From Acidobacteriota bacterium (GTDB lineage Bacteria; Acidobacteriota; Terriglobia; Terriglobales; Acidobacteriaceae), in the NCBI GenBank assembly GCA_013289875.1, contig JABCZC010000001.1, positions 54,108-118,107 of the forward strand: DNA of 64,000 nt. Direction: 5' to 3'. Each line of letters begins with the position of its first letter. Position 1 is the first letter of the stretch. Below the pieces are notes generated by a model. That model made no database searches and was not told the origin of the DNA. It was given only the letters and a program-made list of their open reading frames with translations. Made by a program: the position numbers and the translations under genes. This document shows, piece after piece, positions 54,073 through 63,257 of this stretch.

Positions 54073-55248
54073 TTGTCCGCACGCGATAGATTTTTGTTCA
54101 CTTCCGAGTCAGTGACGGAAGGGCATCCAGATAAGATCGCCGATCAGATTTCCGATGCTATTCTCGATGCCTGCCTGGAGCAGGATCCTTACAGCCGCGT
54201 GGCCGCTGAAACACTCACCGCAACTGGCCTGGTGGTCATTGCCGGCGAAATCACGACGCGCGCCTATGTGGACTTTCAGTCGCTGGTGCGGGGGGTGGTG
54301 GCGTCGATCGGCTACGATAATGCGCTGTACGGTTTCGACTCAAATACCTGCGCGGTGATCTCGTCGATCAACAAGCAGTCGGGTGACATTGCCATGGGTG
54401 TGGATACCGGCGGCGCCGGCGACCAGGGGATGATGTTCGGCTATGCGACTAACGAGACCGAAGAGCTGATGCCAGCTCCCATTTCCTTTGCACACAAGCT
54501 GGCGAAGCGGCTGACGGAAGTTCGCAAGACGGGGAAGTTGCAATACCTGCGGCCTGACGGCAAGAGCCAGGTGACGGTGGAGTACGACGAGCAGGGCAAG
54601 CCGATCCGAATCGACGCGGTGGTCATTTCGACGCAGCACGCGGAAACGATCGGGACCGAGGAGCTGCGCTCGGACATTCTGAAGCATGTGATCCAGGCTG
54701 TTCTGCCCGAGGCTTTGCTGGACGAAAACACCAAGTACCACATCAATCCCACGGGGCGCTTTGTGATTGGCGGACCGATGGGCGACACGGGGTTGACAGG
54801 CCGCAAGATCATCGTCGATACCTATGGCGGCATGGGGCGGCATGGCGGCGGCGCCTTCAGCGGCAAGGATCCGACAAAGGTGGATCGCTCGGCGGCATAC
54901 ATGGCGCGGCACATCGCGAAGAACATTGTGGCTGCTGGGCTGGCCGACCGCTGCGAGGTTCAGCTGGCCTACGCGATCGGCGTGGCCGAACCTGTGAGTG
55001 TGCTGGTGGATACGTTCGGAACGGGCAAGGTCGACTCGACCAAACTGCAGGAGCTGGTGCGGGCGAACTTCAAGCTGACTCCCAAGGGGATTATCGAGAG
55101 CCTGGATCTGCGGCGCCCGATCTATCGCAAGACAGCGGCTTACGGACACTTTGGCCGGACGGACGGCAACTTCCCCTGGGAAGCGACGGACAAGGCCGCG
55201 ACTCTCAAGGAGCAGGCCGGTGTGGGCAGCGGTAAAGCGGTCAGCTAA
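54073..55248 (+). CDS. metK: S-adenosylmethionine synthetase
   Basis: Makes SAM from methionine and ATP. The 391-residue protein has [51 protein letters not shown] and [19 protein letters not shown]. The TTG at 54073 is chosen because GGAGGAA (54060-54066) sits six bases before it; ATG 54058 is in frame but has no ribosome site and would place GGAGGAA inside the gene. No SAM riboswitch fold was seen upstream. Confidence 0.95.
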   Translation: MSARDRFLFTSESVTEGHPDKIADQISDAILDACLEQDPYSRVAAETLTATGLVVIAGEITTRAYVDFQSLVRGVVASIGYDNALYGFDSNTCAVISSINKQSGDIAMGVDTGGAGDQGMMFGYATNETEELMPAPISFAHKLAKRLTEVRKTGKLQYLRPDGKSQVTVEYDEQGKPIRIDAVVISTQHAETIGTEELRSDILKHVIQAVLPEALLDENTKYHINPTGRFVIGGPMGDTGLTGRKIIVDTYGGMGRHGGGAFSGKDPTKVDRSAAYMARHIAKNIVAAGLADRCEVQLAYAIGVAEPVSVLVDTFGTGKVDSTKLQELVRANFKLTPKGIIESLDLRRPIYRKTAAYGHFGRTDGNFPWEATDKAATLKEQAGVGSGKAVS

Positions 55249-55298
55249 GAAGAGCGGGCAGTTAAAGTTCGGTCAGCTAAAAAGCGATAGCGAAAGAC

Positions 55299-55329
55299 AG
55301 GGCATGCCTTCGGGCTTGCCCTTTGTTTT
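55299..55329 (+). terminator. intrinsic terminator after metK
   Basis: AGGGCATGCC (55299-55308) pairs with GGCTTGCCCT (55313-55322) with one mismatch around a TTCG tetraloop, followed by TTGTTTT. It lies 50 bases after the metK stop. Confidence 0.85.
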
Positions 55330-55514
55330 CTCGCTGAAGGTTACGCTGTTGTGTATTCCTCATGGGGATGAGCTCAAGAGATGACCCCGCGTGCTCCTGA
55401 ACGGGGGAGGCCCGAGCGATGTTTTTCCGCTATCCGGAGTTTAGCTGTTCGGTTCTTAGCTGAGCAGCCTTTAACGAACCGCTTCACCAGCTACCCCTGC
55501 GTTACACTCCCCCC

Positions 55515-56093
55515 ATGGACCATCTCTGGACGCCGTGGCGATACGCCTATATCACCGATACCGATCCCAATATGCGCAAAGGGGTTCCGAGAGAGCTGTC
55601 GGCATGGACGGGTGATCTTGACTGCATCTTCTGCAACATGATCGCGGCGGTGGACTACGCGATTGACCACGGCACTTCTGTCGATGACGCGGAGCGCGCA
55701 GCGGGCGTGGTGGTCCGCGGCGAGCAGGCATTTATTTGCCTGAATCGATACCCCTACACAGCCGGACACATAATGGTGGTACCGTATGAGCACCAGAGTT
55801 CGCTGGCGGCGCTGGCGCCAGAAATCGCACATGACCTGATGGACCTGACGCAGCGCACGGAGCGGGCACTGGGCCGCGTTTATTCACCGGATGGCTTTAA
55901 TATGGGGCTGAATCTGGGCAAAGCCGCGGGGGCGGGCGTGACCGGGCATCTGCATCTGCATGCACTGCCGCGCTGGGCCGGGGATACGAACTTTATGACC
56001 GCGATTGCGGAGACGCGGGTTCTGCCGGAGGATTTGCCGGTGACCTGGCGGCGGCTTCGCGAGGCGTATGCGGCGGTGGACCGGACGGATTAG
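55515..56093 (+). CDS. HIT domain protein, Ap4A phosphorylase-like
   Basis: A 192-residue histidine-triad protein with the longer architecture of Ap4A-phosphorylase/FHIT-like enzymes: MDHLWTPWRYAYI at the N-terminus, the metal-site start LDCIFCNMIA, YPYTAGHIMVVPYEH and the triad TGHLHLHALPRW. It probably hydrolyses or phosphorolyses dinucleoside polyphosphates. TACACT ends seven bases before the ATG, so the message may be leaderless. Confidence 0.88.
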   Translation: MDHLWTPWRYAYITDTDPNMRKGVPRELSAWTGDLDCIFCNMIAAVDYAIDHGTSVDDAERAAGVVVRGEQAFICLNRYPYTAGHIMVVPYEHQSSLAALAPEIAHDLMDLTQRTERALGRVYSPDGFNMGLNLGKAAGAGVTGHLHLHALPRWAGDTNFMTAIAETRVLPEDLPVTWRRLREAYAAVDRTD

Positions 56094-56257
56094 TGGCCGG
56101 CCACGATTCTATTGAAATACTTTGCACCAAACTGCATCCAAAGATGTGAGGGCCCAGCCCGCACGAGTCGATAACAAGGGATTGTCCCGCTTTCCTTGCA
56201 GCGGCTCTGCTGGATCTCGCAAGCGTTGGTAAATTCTGAGTCTCAGGGAGCTCCCCC

Positions 56258-56560
56258 ATGGCAATGAATATCAGAGGGAAAACACGTTATCGTGCGGCGT
56301 CGAAACCCGACACTGACAAGCAGGCAGAGGAACATCTGGCGAGCCGGCAGACCTCTCCAGCAAGCGTGCAGCTACAGGAACCAGAGGACGCGCAGCTGAC
56401 GGGCGCAAGCCGCTCGTTGCAGCGGCGCCTGCTGGGGCTGAATATCGAAAGCAGTTCGGGCAAGAAGCATCCGGCATCGGCACCCGGACAGCACGCGACG
56501 GGATCGTTCACGAACGTGCAGTCGGCGGACGCGCTGCCCAAGGCGAGCGGCCAGAAGTAA
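56258..56560 (+). CDS. small basic disordered protein
   Basis: A 100-residue ORF from ATG 56258, rich in Ala, Ser, Gln, Lys and Arg with almost no hydrophobic core apart from SLQRRLLGLNIES near the middle. Probably intrinsically disordered. It lies tail to tail with rmuC, 12 bases away. No family recognised; it may be lineage-specific. Confidence 0.5.
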   Translation: MAMNIRGKTRYRAASKPDTDKQAEEHLASRQTSPASVQLQEPEDAQLTGASRSLQRRLLGLNIESSSGKKHPASAPGQHATGSFTNVQSADALPKASGQK

Positions 56561-56572
56561 CGGCTACGCCAG

Positions 56573-58024
56573 TCAATCGTGGTTCTGATCGGCGACTACT
56601 TGATCGGGCGAAGCGGTTAACTCAAGCGGCGACTCTGTCTCATCAGACGGCTCTTCGAACAGGTCACCCGGTTCGCCCGCCATCGCCAGATCAATCATCG
56701 CGGACGGTAGCGACTTCGTCGGTTTTATGCCGAGGTGCTTCAGCATCTGAGCCTGTCGAATCACATTTCCCTTCCCTTCGGCCAGCTTCTTGTAAGCCTC
56801 GTCATAGGCGCCGCGTGCATCATCGAGCTTCCTGCCTACATCGGTAAGGTCCTTCGCGAAGGCGGCTAGTTTGTCATAGAGTTCGCTGCCGCGCCGCACG
56901 ATCTCCTGCACATTTTTCTTCTGCTGCTCCTGGCGCCACAGATGAGCAACGGTGCGCAGGACGAAGAGCAAGGTGCTGGGACCGACCAGCAGAACATTTC
57001 TCTCCCATGCCTCGTGCCACAGCTTGCCGTCGCGTGCGAGGGCGAGCATGAAAGCAGGCTCGACGGGAACGAACATGATGACAAAGTCGAGCGAGTTGAG
57101 CGCGTAGAGCGACTGATAGTTGCGCTGGGAAAGCTCCCGGATATGGCCGCGTACCGAGGCCATGTGCCGCGCAAGAGCGGCCTCGCGCAGCGTTTCCTGA
57201 GTGTTGTTGCAGTAATCGTTGTAATCGTTGAGAGAAAGCTTGGAGTCGATGACCAGATGGCGTTCCTCAGGCAGGTCGAGGATCACGTCAGGCTTTGCGC
57301 GGGTCCGGTCCTCGCGCGTGAAGCTCTCCTGCACGCGGTACTCGTGGCCTTTGCGGAGACCGCAGGACTCGAGAATGTTTTCGAGCACGTATTCGCCCCA
57401 GGCGCCCTGGGCCTGAGATGAGCCTCGGAGCGCGGTGACGAGATTCGCCGCGTCTTGTGAGAGCCGGTCATTGAGGGAGCGCAACTGCTCGATCTGGGTC
57501 TTCAGTTCCGAGCGGCCGGCGATACTGTCCTTTTCAAGGCTCTCGACCTTAGATTGAAACTCGCCGAATTTTTCCTTGAGCGGAGTGATCAGATTGCCGA
57601 GATTGGCCTGGTTCTGTTCGGTGAAGCGTTTAGATTTTTCTTCGAGAATGTCCGAGGCAAGCGACTTGAACTCGCTGGAAAACTTCTCGCGGACTTCGTT
57701 GAGTAAGGCGCGTTCTTTCTGTGAATTTTTACGCTCGGATTCGAGGGTGGCGTTGAGCGTTGCGATCTCGGCCAGCAGTTTTGCCGCATGGTCATGGAGG
57801 CGGTCGCGGTCTTCCTGAGATTGTTCGAGGCTGTCGGTAATTTGCTGGTTATTGTCCTGAAGATGTCGATTTGTGGCCTCGATGCGCGCGATCTGTTGGT
57901 TCTGCGCATTGAGCGCCGTCTGTGCCGCTTCAAACTGGGCGGTGCGCTTGGCAAGTACGATCCACAGAATCACTGCGCTCACGAGCAGAACGGCGGCGAG
58001 CACGATCACAATTACGAGAAGCAT
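56573..58024 (-). CDS. rmuC: DNA recombination protein RmuC
   Basis: A 483-residue protein with an N-terminal membrane helix (LLVIVIVLAAVLLVSAVILWIVLA), a long coiled coil (about 25-190) and the RmuC nuclease-like domain: GAWGEYVLENILESCGLRKG, KPDVILDLPEERHLVIDSKLSL with the DSK active-site-like motif, and MFVPVEPAFMLALARD. RmuC limits inversions at short repeats and may protect against foreign DNA, by family. Confidence 0.93.
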   Translation of the reverse strand: MLLVIVIVLAAVLLVSAVILWIVLAKRTAQFEAAQTALNAQNQQIARIEATNRHLQDNNQQITDSLEQSQEDRDRLHDHAAKLLAEIATLNATLESERKNSQKERALLNEVREKFSSEFKSLASDILEEKSKRFTEQNQANLGNLITPLKEKFGEFQSKVESLEKDSIAGRSELKTQIEQLRSLNDRLSQDAANLVTALRGSSQAQGAWGEYVLENILESCGLRKGHEYRVQESFTREDRTRAKPDVILDLPEERHLVIDSKLSLNDYNDYCNNTQETLREAALARHMASVRGHIRELSQRNYQSLYALNSLDFVIMFVPVEPAFMLALARDGKLWHEAWERNVLLVGPSTLLFVLRTVAHLWRQEQQKKNVQEIVRRGSELYDKLAAFAKDLTDVGRKLDDARGAYDEAYKKLAEGKGNVIRQAQMLKHLGIKPTKSLPSAMIDLAMAGEPGDLFEEPSDETESPLELTASPDQVVADQNHD

Positions 58025-58270
58025 GCCTGAATATACCGCCCGAAAATTGGCTGCGTCGTGCGCAGGCCTGTGGAGATGGTGTAAATCCTTGCGGAGAAAG
58101 AGGGGCTTGCGCTTTACACGGTATGGGGGGGTCAGTAGACTTGGAATTTCGGGGCTGGGAAAAGCTGTGCCTGCAGAAGGGTGCGCGAAGGCCGGCCCGA
58201 AGACGGTTTCGCACCGATAAGTTTCAGCATCAACAGCATAAGAGCAGCATTAACTGAGAGGAGATCACGC

Positions 58271-58513
58271 ATGGCAGTGGAAGAGAAAGTAAAGCAGATT
58301 ATCGTCGAGCAGTTGCAGGTGGATGAGGCCGAGGTTACGCCGGGCGCTTCGTTTCAGGAAGACCTGGGCGCCGACTCGCTCGACGTTGTCGAGCTGGTGA
58401 TGCAGTTTGAGGAAGCCTTCGATATCGAGATTCCCGACGAGGACGCCGAGAAGATCAAGACGGTGAAAGACGCCGTCGATTACATCGAGAAGAATGCGAA
58501 GGGCGGCAAATAA
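58271..58513 (+). CDS. acpP: acyl carrier protein
   Basis: An 80-residue acidic ACP. The phosphopantetheine serine is in [13 protein letters not shown], and the C-terminal [12 protein letters not shown] helix is typical. ATG 58271 follows GAGAGGAGATC, a strong ribosome site. fabF begins two bases after its stop, giving the usual acpP-fabF pair of type II fatty-acid synthesis. Confidence 0.96.
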   Translation: MAVEEKVKQIIVEQLQVDEAEVTPGASFQEDLGADSLDVVELVMQFEEAFDIEIPDEDAEKIKTVKDAVDYIEKNAKGGK

Positions 58514-58515
58514 CC

Positions 58516-59757
58516 TTGCAGCGGCGCGTTGTAGTAACGGGGCTCGGGTTGGTCTGCGCGGTGGGCCATGCCGTGCCCGAGGTCTGGGACAACCTGCTGG
58601 CCGGCAAGAGCGGGATGGCTCCCATCACCAGCTTCGACACGACGGGTTTCTCAGTTACCTTCGCGGCGGCAGTGAAGAACTTCGATCCACTGAACTTTGT
58701 GGATAAGAAGGAATCGCGCAAGATGGGACGCTTCATCCACCTGGCGCTGGCGGCGACGCACGAAGCGATGGAAACGTCGGGCCTGAAAATCACCACCGAG
58801 AATGCGACGCGCATCGGCGTGCATATCGGCTCGGGCATCGGTGGGTTCGACGTGATCGAGCGCGAGCATAGCGCAATGCTTGCCGGAGGACCGCGCAAGA
58901 TTTCTCCCTTCTTCATTCCCGCGGCTATCATCAACCTTGCGGCCGGTCAGGTGAGCATCAAGTACGGCGCCAAGGGTCCGAATGAAGCCACGGCGACGGC
59001 CTGCACCACGAGCGCCCATTCGATAGGCGATGCCTACCGCATCATCGAGCGAGACGACGCGGACGTGATGATTGCCGGCGGCGCAGAGGCAGCGATTACG
59101 CCGATGGGCGTGGGCGGCTTCGCAGCAATGCGAGCGCTGTCGACGCGCAACGACGATCCCGAGCACGCGTGCCGGCCTTTCGACCGCGACCGCGACGGCT
59201 TTGTGGTGGGCGAAGGCGCGGGCATTCTGATTCTGGAAGAACTGGAGCATGCCAAGGCGCGCGGGGCAACGATCATGGCGGAGATTATCGGCTACGGAAT
59301 GAGCGCGGATGCGTACCACATTACGGGCATGCCGGAGGACGGCGACGGCTGCTTCCGAGCGATGCAAAATGCCATCCAGAGCGCGAAGATTTCGCCGTCG
59401 GAGATCCAGTATGTGAACGCGCATGCCACCTCGACTCCTCTGGGCGATGTGACGGAGTCGAAGGCCATACAGCGGCTGTTCGGCGAACACGCCTCCAAAC
59501 TGCTGGTGAGCTCGACCAAGTCGATGACCGGGCACCTGCTGGGCGGCGCCGGCGGCCTCGAGGCAGGCATCACGGTCATGGCGCTGCAGGACCAGATCGC
59601 TCCGCCGACCACAAACCTGGAAAACATCGACAGCGGATGTGAGCTGAACTACGTTGCCAACACGCCACGCAAAGCAGAAATCCACATAGCGCTCTCGAAT
59701 TCATTCGGCTTCGGCGGAACGAATGGCTCGCTGGTCTTTCGCCGCTGGGAGGGCTAG
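58516..59757 (+). CDS. fabF: 3-oxoacyl-ACP synthase II
   Basis: A condensing enzyme of fatty-acid elongation, 413 residues, starting at TTG 58516. RRVVVTGLGLVCAVG opens the fold; the catalytic Cys is in ATATACTTSAHSIGDA and the two His in VNAHATSTPLGD and STKSMTGHLLGGAGG. It lies directly after acpP and is followed by a bidirectional terminator. Confidence 0.96.
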   Translation: MQRRVVVTGLGLVCAVGHAVPEVWDNLLAGKSGMAPITSFDTTGFSVTFAAAVKNFDPLNFVDKKESRKMGRFIHLALAATHEAMETSGLKITTENATRIGVHIGSGIGGFDVIEREHSAMLAGGPRKISPFFIPAAIINLAAGQVSIKYGAKGPNEATATACTTSAHSIGDAYRIIERDDADVMIAGGAEAAITPMGVGGFAAMRALSTRNDDPEHACRPFDRDRDGFVVGEGAGILILEELEHAKARGATIMAEIIGYGMSADAYHITGMPEDGDGCFRAMQNAIQSAKISPSEIQYVNAHATSTPLGDVTESKAIQRLFGEHASKLLVSSTKSMTGHLLGGAGGLEAGITVMALQDQIAPPTTNLENIDSGCELNYVANTPRKAEIHIALSNSFGFGGTNGSLVFRRWEG

Positions 59758-59803
59758 CCGTCCAGGTATAGGCGTTTCGCGCAAAAACATTTTGAAAAAC
59801 AAA

Positions 59804-59840
59804 AGAGGCACGGCGGAAGCTGTGCCTCTCGTTGTTTTTG
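59804..59840. terminator. bidirectional terminator after fabF
   Basis: AGAGGCAC (59804-59811) pairs with GTGCCTCT (59822-59829), with inner GC pairs, followed by CGTTGTTTTT and preceded by AAAACAAAA on the other side. It can serve both fabF and the convergent YIP1-like gene. Confidence 0.85.
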
Positions 59841-59848
59841 CTTCGTGT

Positions 59849-60604
59849 TTAAGAACTGGCCGCGGCGAATCCCACACCGATCAGAACAAAGATAAACCAC
59901 CAACCCACGACTGCCGCTGCTGCCTTGCCGCGCGACACTTTCGCCACAATCGAAACACCGATGATGGTCAGGATCACCGACCAGATTTCAAAAAGATCGA
60001 TGTGCTGGCACAACGCCGCAAGCCACTTCGGAGCGTCGGTGCTGAGGTAGTAGCCGACATTCGTGCCCACGGGATTTGCGAGCAGGAATGAATCGGGCGC
60101 GACACCTGCGAACAGTGCCACGATGGCCAGCAGAAATTTCAGGTTCATCACCAGGTTGGCATACATGTTGACGGCGAAGACCTGTCCGAACTTCGAGGTT
60201 CCGCCGAAGATAAAATTGGCGGTCACCCACACCAGCAGCGCAAAGAGAGCGGTGAAAATGAGGATGAGCGCCGGATAGCAATAGGTAATGATCGCGGTGA
60301 CCTTGACGCCGATGGTCTTCTGGGTAGCTTGCTGATCGGCGGGCAGCTTCTCAAATTGCTCCTCCCGCTGAGGCGCCTGGTGGAGATTGTTCTCGAAGAC
60401 CTTGTCCCACCCCACCTTCTGCTGGACGCCGAACGAGAAGCCAACGGCAACCAAGAGCATGACGACAAGCGGTCCCCAGAAGGTCGCTTTGCGCCGGATA
60501 TCGGTAAAGGTCTTTGACGGAGCGCTGAAGGTATCGACTACGCGCTGGACTTCGGTGAGCGGCGGAGGGGTGAGCTCTGACGATGCGGCTGTGGTGTCGG
60601 GCAT
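59849..60604 (-). CDS. YIP1 family membrane protein
   Basis: A 251-residue protein with a Pro/Thr-rich N-terminus, RVVDTFSAPSKTFTDIRRKATFWGPL leading into the first helix, and about five to six helices including YPALILIFTALFALLVWVTANFIFGG. The layout matches the bacterial YIP1 domain family. Function unknown. Confidence 0.8.
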   Translation of the reverse strand: MPDTTAASSELTPPPLTEVQRVVDTFSAPSKTFTDIRRKATFWGPLVVMLLVAVGFSFGVQQKVGWDKVFENNLHQAPQREEQFEKLPADQQATQKTIGVKVTAIITYCYPALILIFTALFALLVWVTANFIFGGTSKFGQVFAVNMYANLVMNLKFLLAIVALFAGVAPDSFLLANPVGTNVGYYLSTDAPKWLAALCQHIDLFEIWSVILTIIGVSIVAKVSRGKAAAAVVGWWFIFVLIGVGFAAASS

Positions 60605-60711
60605 AGGATCTCCGGAATCGGGTTAGCGGGGGACGCGATAGATGTTTGGCGGGATTGTACCCCGCCGTAGTTGGGAAGCGGAATGAAAATCCTGCATTTA
60701 CTGACTGTGCA

Positions 60712-61713
60712 TCAGGCCGTGTGCAGGGCGGTCGGTTGCATGGAGCGGCGGATCTCGCGGATGGCCTGCCATGCATAGACGACGAGTCCAGCCACGGCCA
60801 ACACAGCCAGGACACCGCTGGTGATGAGGATGGAGAGGTTGACGGCTGCGGCCACGCCCGTCCCTTGCTGATTCACTGGCAGCACGTAGGTCTGCGTGTG
60901 CAAAAGAGCGTTGACGATCCAGGCGCTCAGCAGCGTCGTCGCAAACCGGAAGGTGGGCGGAAACCAGGTGAGATCCGGCCGCAGCAGGCGCACGACGTCT
61001 CCGAAGATTCCGGCAACGGAGAGCGCCACCAACGGCCAGTAGACGGTCTGCCAGATGGGTGCGCCTCTAACCAGATACGCAGCAGGGCCGATGATCAGGA
61101 AGGGATACTGCGGAATTGCAAGCAGCCATACCAGGCCAAAGATTCCGACAATGATGCCGCAAACCGCGTTGTAGCGGCGCTTCGTCGGGGTCTCGATCTT
61201 CACCTTTGGCAGTTTGCGAGGATCCCAGTCGCTCATGCATGGCGATTTCACTGACACGCGATCGATGACGGCAAAGACCACGGTGATGACGCCGAACTGC
61301 GTGAAGACGATTGTCCAGAGGGTGCCCAGCGAATGCCATTCGCCGGAGAGATGGGTCGCCCATTGCGCACGATTGAAGATCAGGATTCCGAGCCAGACCA
61401 CCAGCCAGGGGATCACGTAGCAGAGCGCGACAATTTTGAGCACGAAGACGTAGATCGGGTACAACGCCGGCCCGATCAGGTTCTGCTGGGGCAGAAATTG
61501 CCCGGCGACGAAGATGGGGCGGCCACGCTTCTTGAGCAGGTCGGCGACTTCGGATTCGGTCAACGTGCGGCTGAGTTCCTCCTCGCGGTCCTCTAACTGG
61601 GAGCGCAGGTCTTCGGAGATCTCGGCAAGGATGTCCTGCTTCTGGGTCCGAGGCAGCCAAAAGCCGACGGCCTGCAGGTAGCGATCGATGAGGTCTGTAA
61701 ATGGCTTGGTCAT
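60712..61713 (-). CDS. PadR-coupled membrane protein with HAAS-like N-terminus
   Basis: A 333-residue protein. The cytoplasmic N-terminus (about 1-70: YLQAVGFWLPRTQKQDILAEISEDLRSQLEDREEEL... TESEVADLLKKRGRP) resembles the helical HAAS sensing domain that pairs with PadR regulators. Six to eight transmembrane helices follow. It overlaps the padR gene by four bases (ATGA), so the two form one operon. Its job is probably signalling or envelope-related; unknown. Confidence 0.75.
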   Translation of the reverse strand: MTKPFTDLIDRYLQAVGFWLPRTQKQDILAEISEDLRSQLEDREEELSRTLTESEVADLLKKRGRPIFVAGQFLPQQNLIGPALYPIYVFVLKIVALCYVIPWLVVWLGILIFNRAQWATHLSGEWHSLGTLWTIVFTQFGVITVVFAVIDRVSVKSPCMSDWDPRKLPKVKIETPTKRRYNAVCGIIVGIFGLVWLLAIPQYPFLIIGPAAYLVRGAPIWQTVYWPLVALSVAGIFGDVVRLLRPDLTWFPPTFRFATTLLSAWIVNALLHTQTYVLPVNQQGTGVAAAVNLSILITSGVLAVLAVAGLVVYAWQAIREIRRSMQPTALHTA

Positions 61714-62126
61714 TGCAGTTGTTCCTTTGTTTCCTGAGGTGTCAGGTCAAGCGCCGTGGGGTCGAGCGCGGTTTGCTGTGAGGGGACGGGCGCCATGATC
61801 CGGTCGATGGCGGCATTCATGGCTTCGTGTTCATTCAAAAGCTGATAGAGGATAATTTCACCTTGGGCCGAGAGCCGATAGAAGCGCTTGTTCCGTTTCT
61901 CCTCCTCGCGCCAGTGGCTCACCAGCAGGCCCTGAGTTTCGAGGCGGCGCAGCAGTGGATAGAGGGTGTTCTCGTCGATGGCCAGGCCGTGGTCGGCGAG
62001 CGCCTTGCGCAGGACGTATCCGTAGAGCTCCGTGCGAAGCTGGGCCAGAACGGCGATGGTCAGGCTGCCGCGGCGAAGCTCCAGACGAAGATTTTCGAAG
62101 ATTTCGGTTTCCATGATGCTTTCCAT
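61710..62126 (-). CDS. PadR family transcriptional regulator
   Basis: A 138-residue winged-helix protein with LRRGSLTIAVLAQLRTELYGYVLRKAL and DENTLYPLLRRLETQGLLVSHW, followed by a helical dimerisation region and a Gln/Thr-rich tail. ATG 62114 (four residues later) is an alternative start. Palindromes immediately upstream (62130-62170) overlap a TATACT -10-like box, suggesting autoregulation. Confidence 0.9.
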   Translation of the reverse strand: MESIMETEIFENLRLELRRGSLTIAVLAQLRTELYGYVLRKALADHGLAIDENTLYPLLRRLETQGLLVSHWREEEKRNKRFYRLSAQGEIILYQLLNEHEAMNAAIDRIMAPVPSQQTALDPTALDLTPQETKEQLQ

Positions 62127-62129
62127 GTG

Positions 62130-62170
62130 TCACACACTGTGTGAAATACAGTATATGTAATACACCGTAT
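62130..62170 (-). promoter_or_regulatory. palindromic operator/promoter of the PadR operon
   Basis: Three palindromes lie just upstream of padR: TCACACA-C-TGTGTGA (62130-62144), ATAC-A-GTAT (62146-62154) and ATAC-ACC-GTAT (62160-62170). On the minus strand TATACT overlaps the second and could be the -10 box. PadR proteins bind such inverted repeats, so this is a likely operator. Confidence 0.6.
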
Positions 62171-62330
62171 GACGAGCAGGTATGGATGTCAAGAGGAATT
62201 TCCGGATTTTTTTGGGTGCGAGCGCTTTTTTGCGGATATCCGGGTAGGTGAACCGCCGATGCTACTTTCTTTTTCCGATCGGGTTCAGTAATCTCGAGGG
62301 GCTCTGGACGGCTTCTCCGCGGTCCACCAC

Positions 62331-63215
62331 ATGCGTCACTTACAATCTGCCGTTTTTCTTGTCTTGGCTTCCGGGCTGGCATTGCCTGCCGCCACCGTCT
62401 CGCGCACGCATGCCGCATCTGCGGGCTCGCAGCATCTGAAACCCGTCGCCCATTCTCACAAGACTGCGGTGCATCGTTATCGGGCCGGCGGTCATGCAAC
62501 CATGCACCCATCAGTTGCGCAGGCCGCCGGTCATCACGCCGATTCGCGGCGTCATCGGACCGCTCCTGCGACGGAGCGCGCAAGCGTGAGGGCTACGATT
62601 CCCTCCGAGCCGCTGATTAACATGCATCTGGCGCCGCTGGCGGGATCGCATGAATCTCTCGTGAGGCAGAATGAAAGGACCGAAGCCGACGGCCTCGCGC
62701 GCATCGAAGACGACGCGCAGCTAAATGAGCTCCGGCGAGAGAGGGCCCTGGTCCCGGTGCCGGTGAGCGCTTCTTTGCGCATCAACGAAGGGCTTCCGCT
62801 GAACCGCCGCTATTGCCGACCATGGACGGCAAAGTTTCTTGCCGACCTGGCCCGGGCGCATTACGCGCGCTTCCGCCGGTCTGTGCAGGTGAACTCGGCG
62901 GTGCGGACGGTGGAGTATCAACGGCGGCTGATCGAAGTGAACGGCAACGCCGCGCCGGCTGAGGGCGACATCGCTTCGCCGCACCTCAGCGGAGCCACGA
63001 TCGACATCGCCAAGAAGGGCTTGTCGATGTCCGAAATCGCATGGATGCGAGGCTACCTGCTGCCGCTGCAGATGACGGGCAAGCTCGACGTGGAGGAAGA
63101 GTTTTACCAGTCGTGCTTCCACATCACGGTATACAAATCGTATGCGCCGCCGGCGCAGCCCAAGACTCCGCCCCGGCATTCTTCGGCAGCACTGCTGGCC
63201 GCGCGGGTGCGATAA
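62331..63215 (+). CDS. exported M15-like peptidase domain protein (DUF5715-like)
   Basis: A 294-residue exported protein with a signal peptide (HLQSAVFLVLASGLALPAA), a His-rich basic linker (about 25-90) and a C-terminal domain with a zinc-peptidase pattern: NSAVRTVEYQRRL, SPHLSGATIDIAKKG (His and Asp) and CFHITVYK (His). This recalls M15-type D,D-carboxypeptidases acting on peptidoglycan. Whether it is catalytic is not proven. Confidence 0.72.
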   Translation: MRHLQSAVFLVLASGLALPAATVSRTHAASAGSQHLKPVAHSHKTAVHRYRAGGHATMHPSVAQAAGHHADSRRHRTAPATERASVRATIPSEPLINMHLAPLAGSHESLVRQNERTEADGLARIEDDAQLNELRRERALVPVPVSASLRINEGLPLNRRYCRPWTAKFLADLARAHYARFRRSVQVNSAVRTVEYQRRLIEVNGNAAPAEGDIASPHLSGATIDIAKKGLSMSEIAWMRGYLLPLQMTGKLDVEEEFYQSCFHITVYKSYAPPAQPKTPPRHSSAALLAARVR

Positions 63216-63257
63216 GGCTGTTGCCGTTCTCGATCCCGATGGCAAATAATCTCAGCC

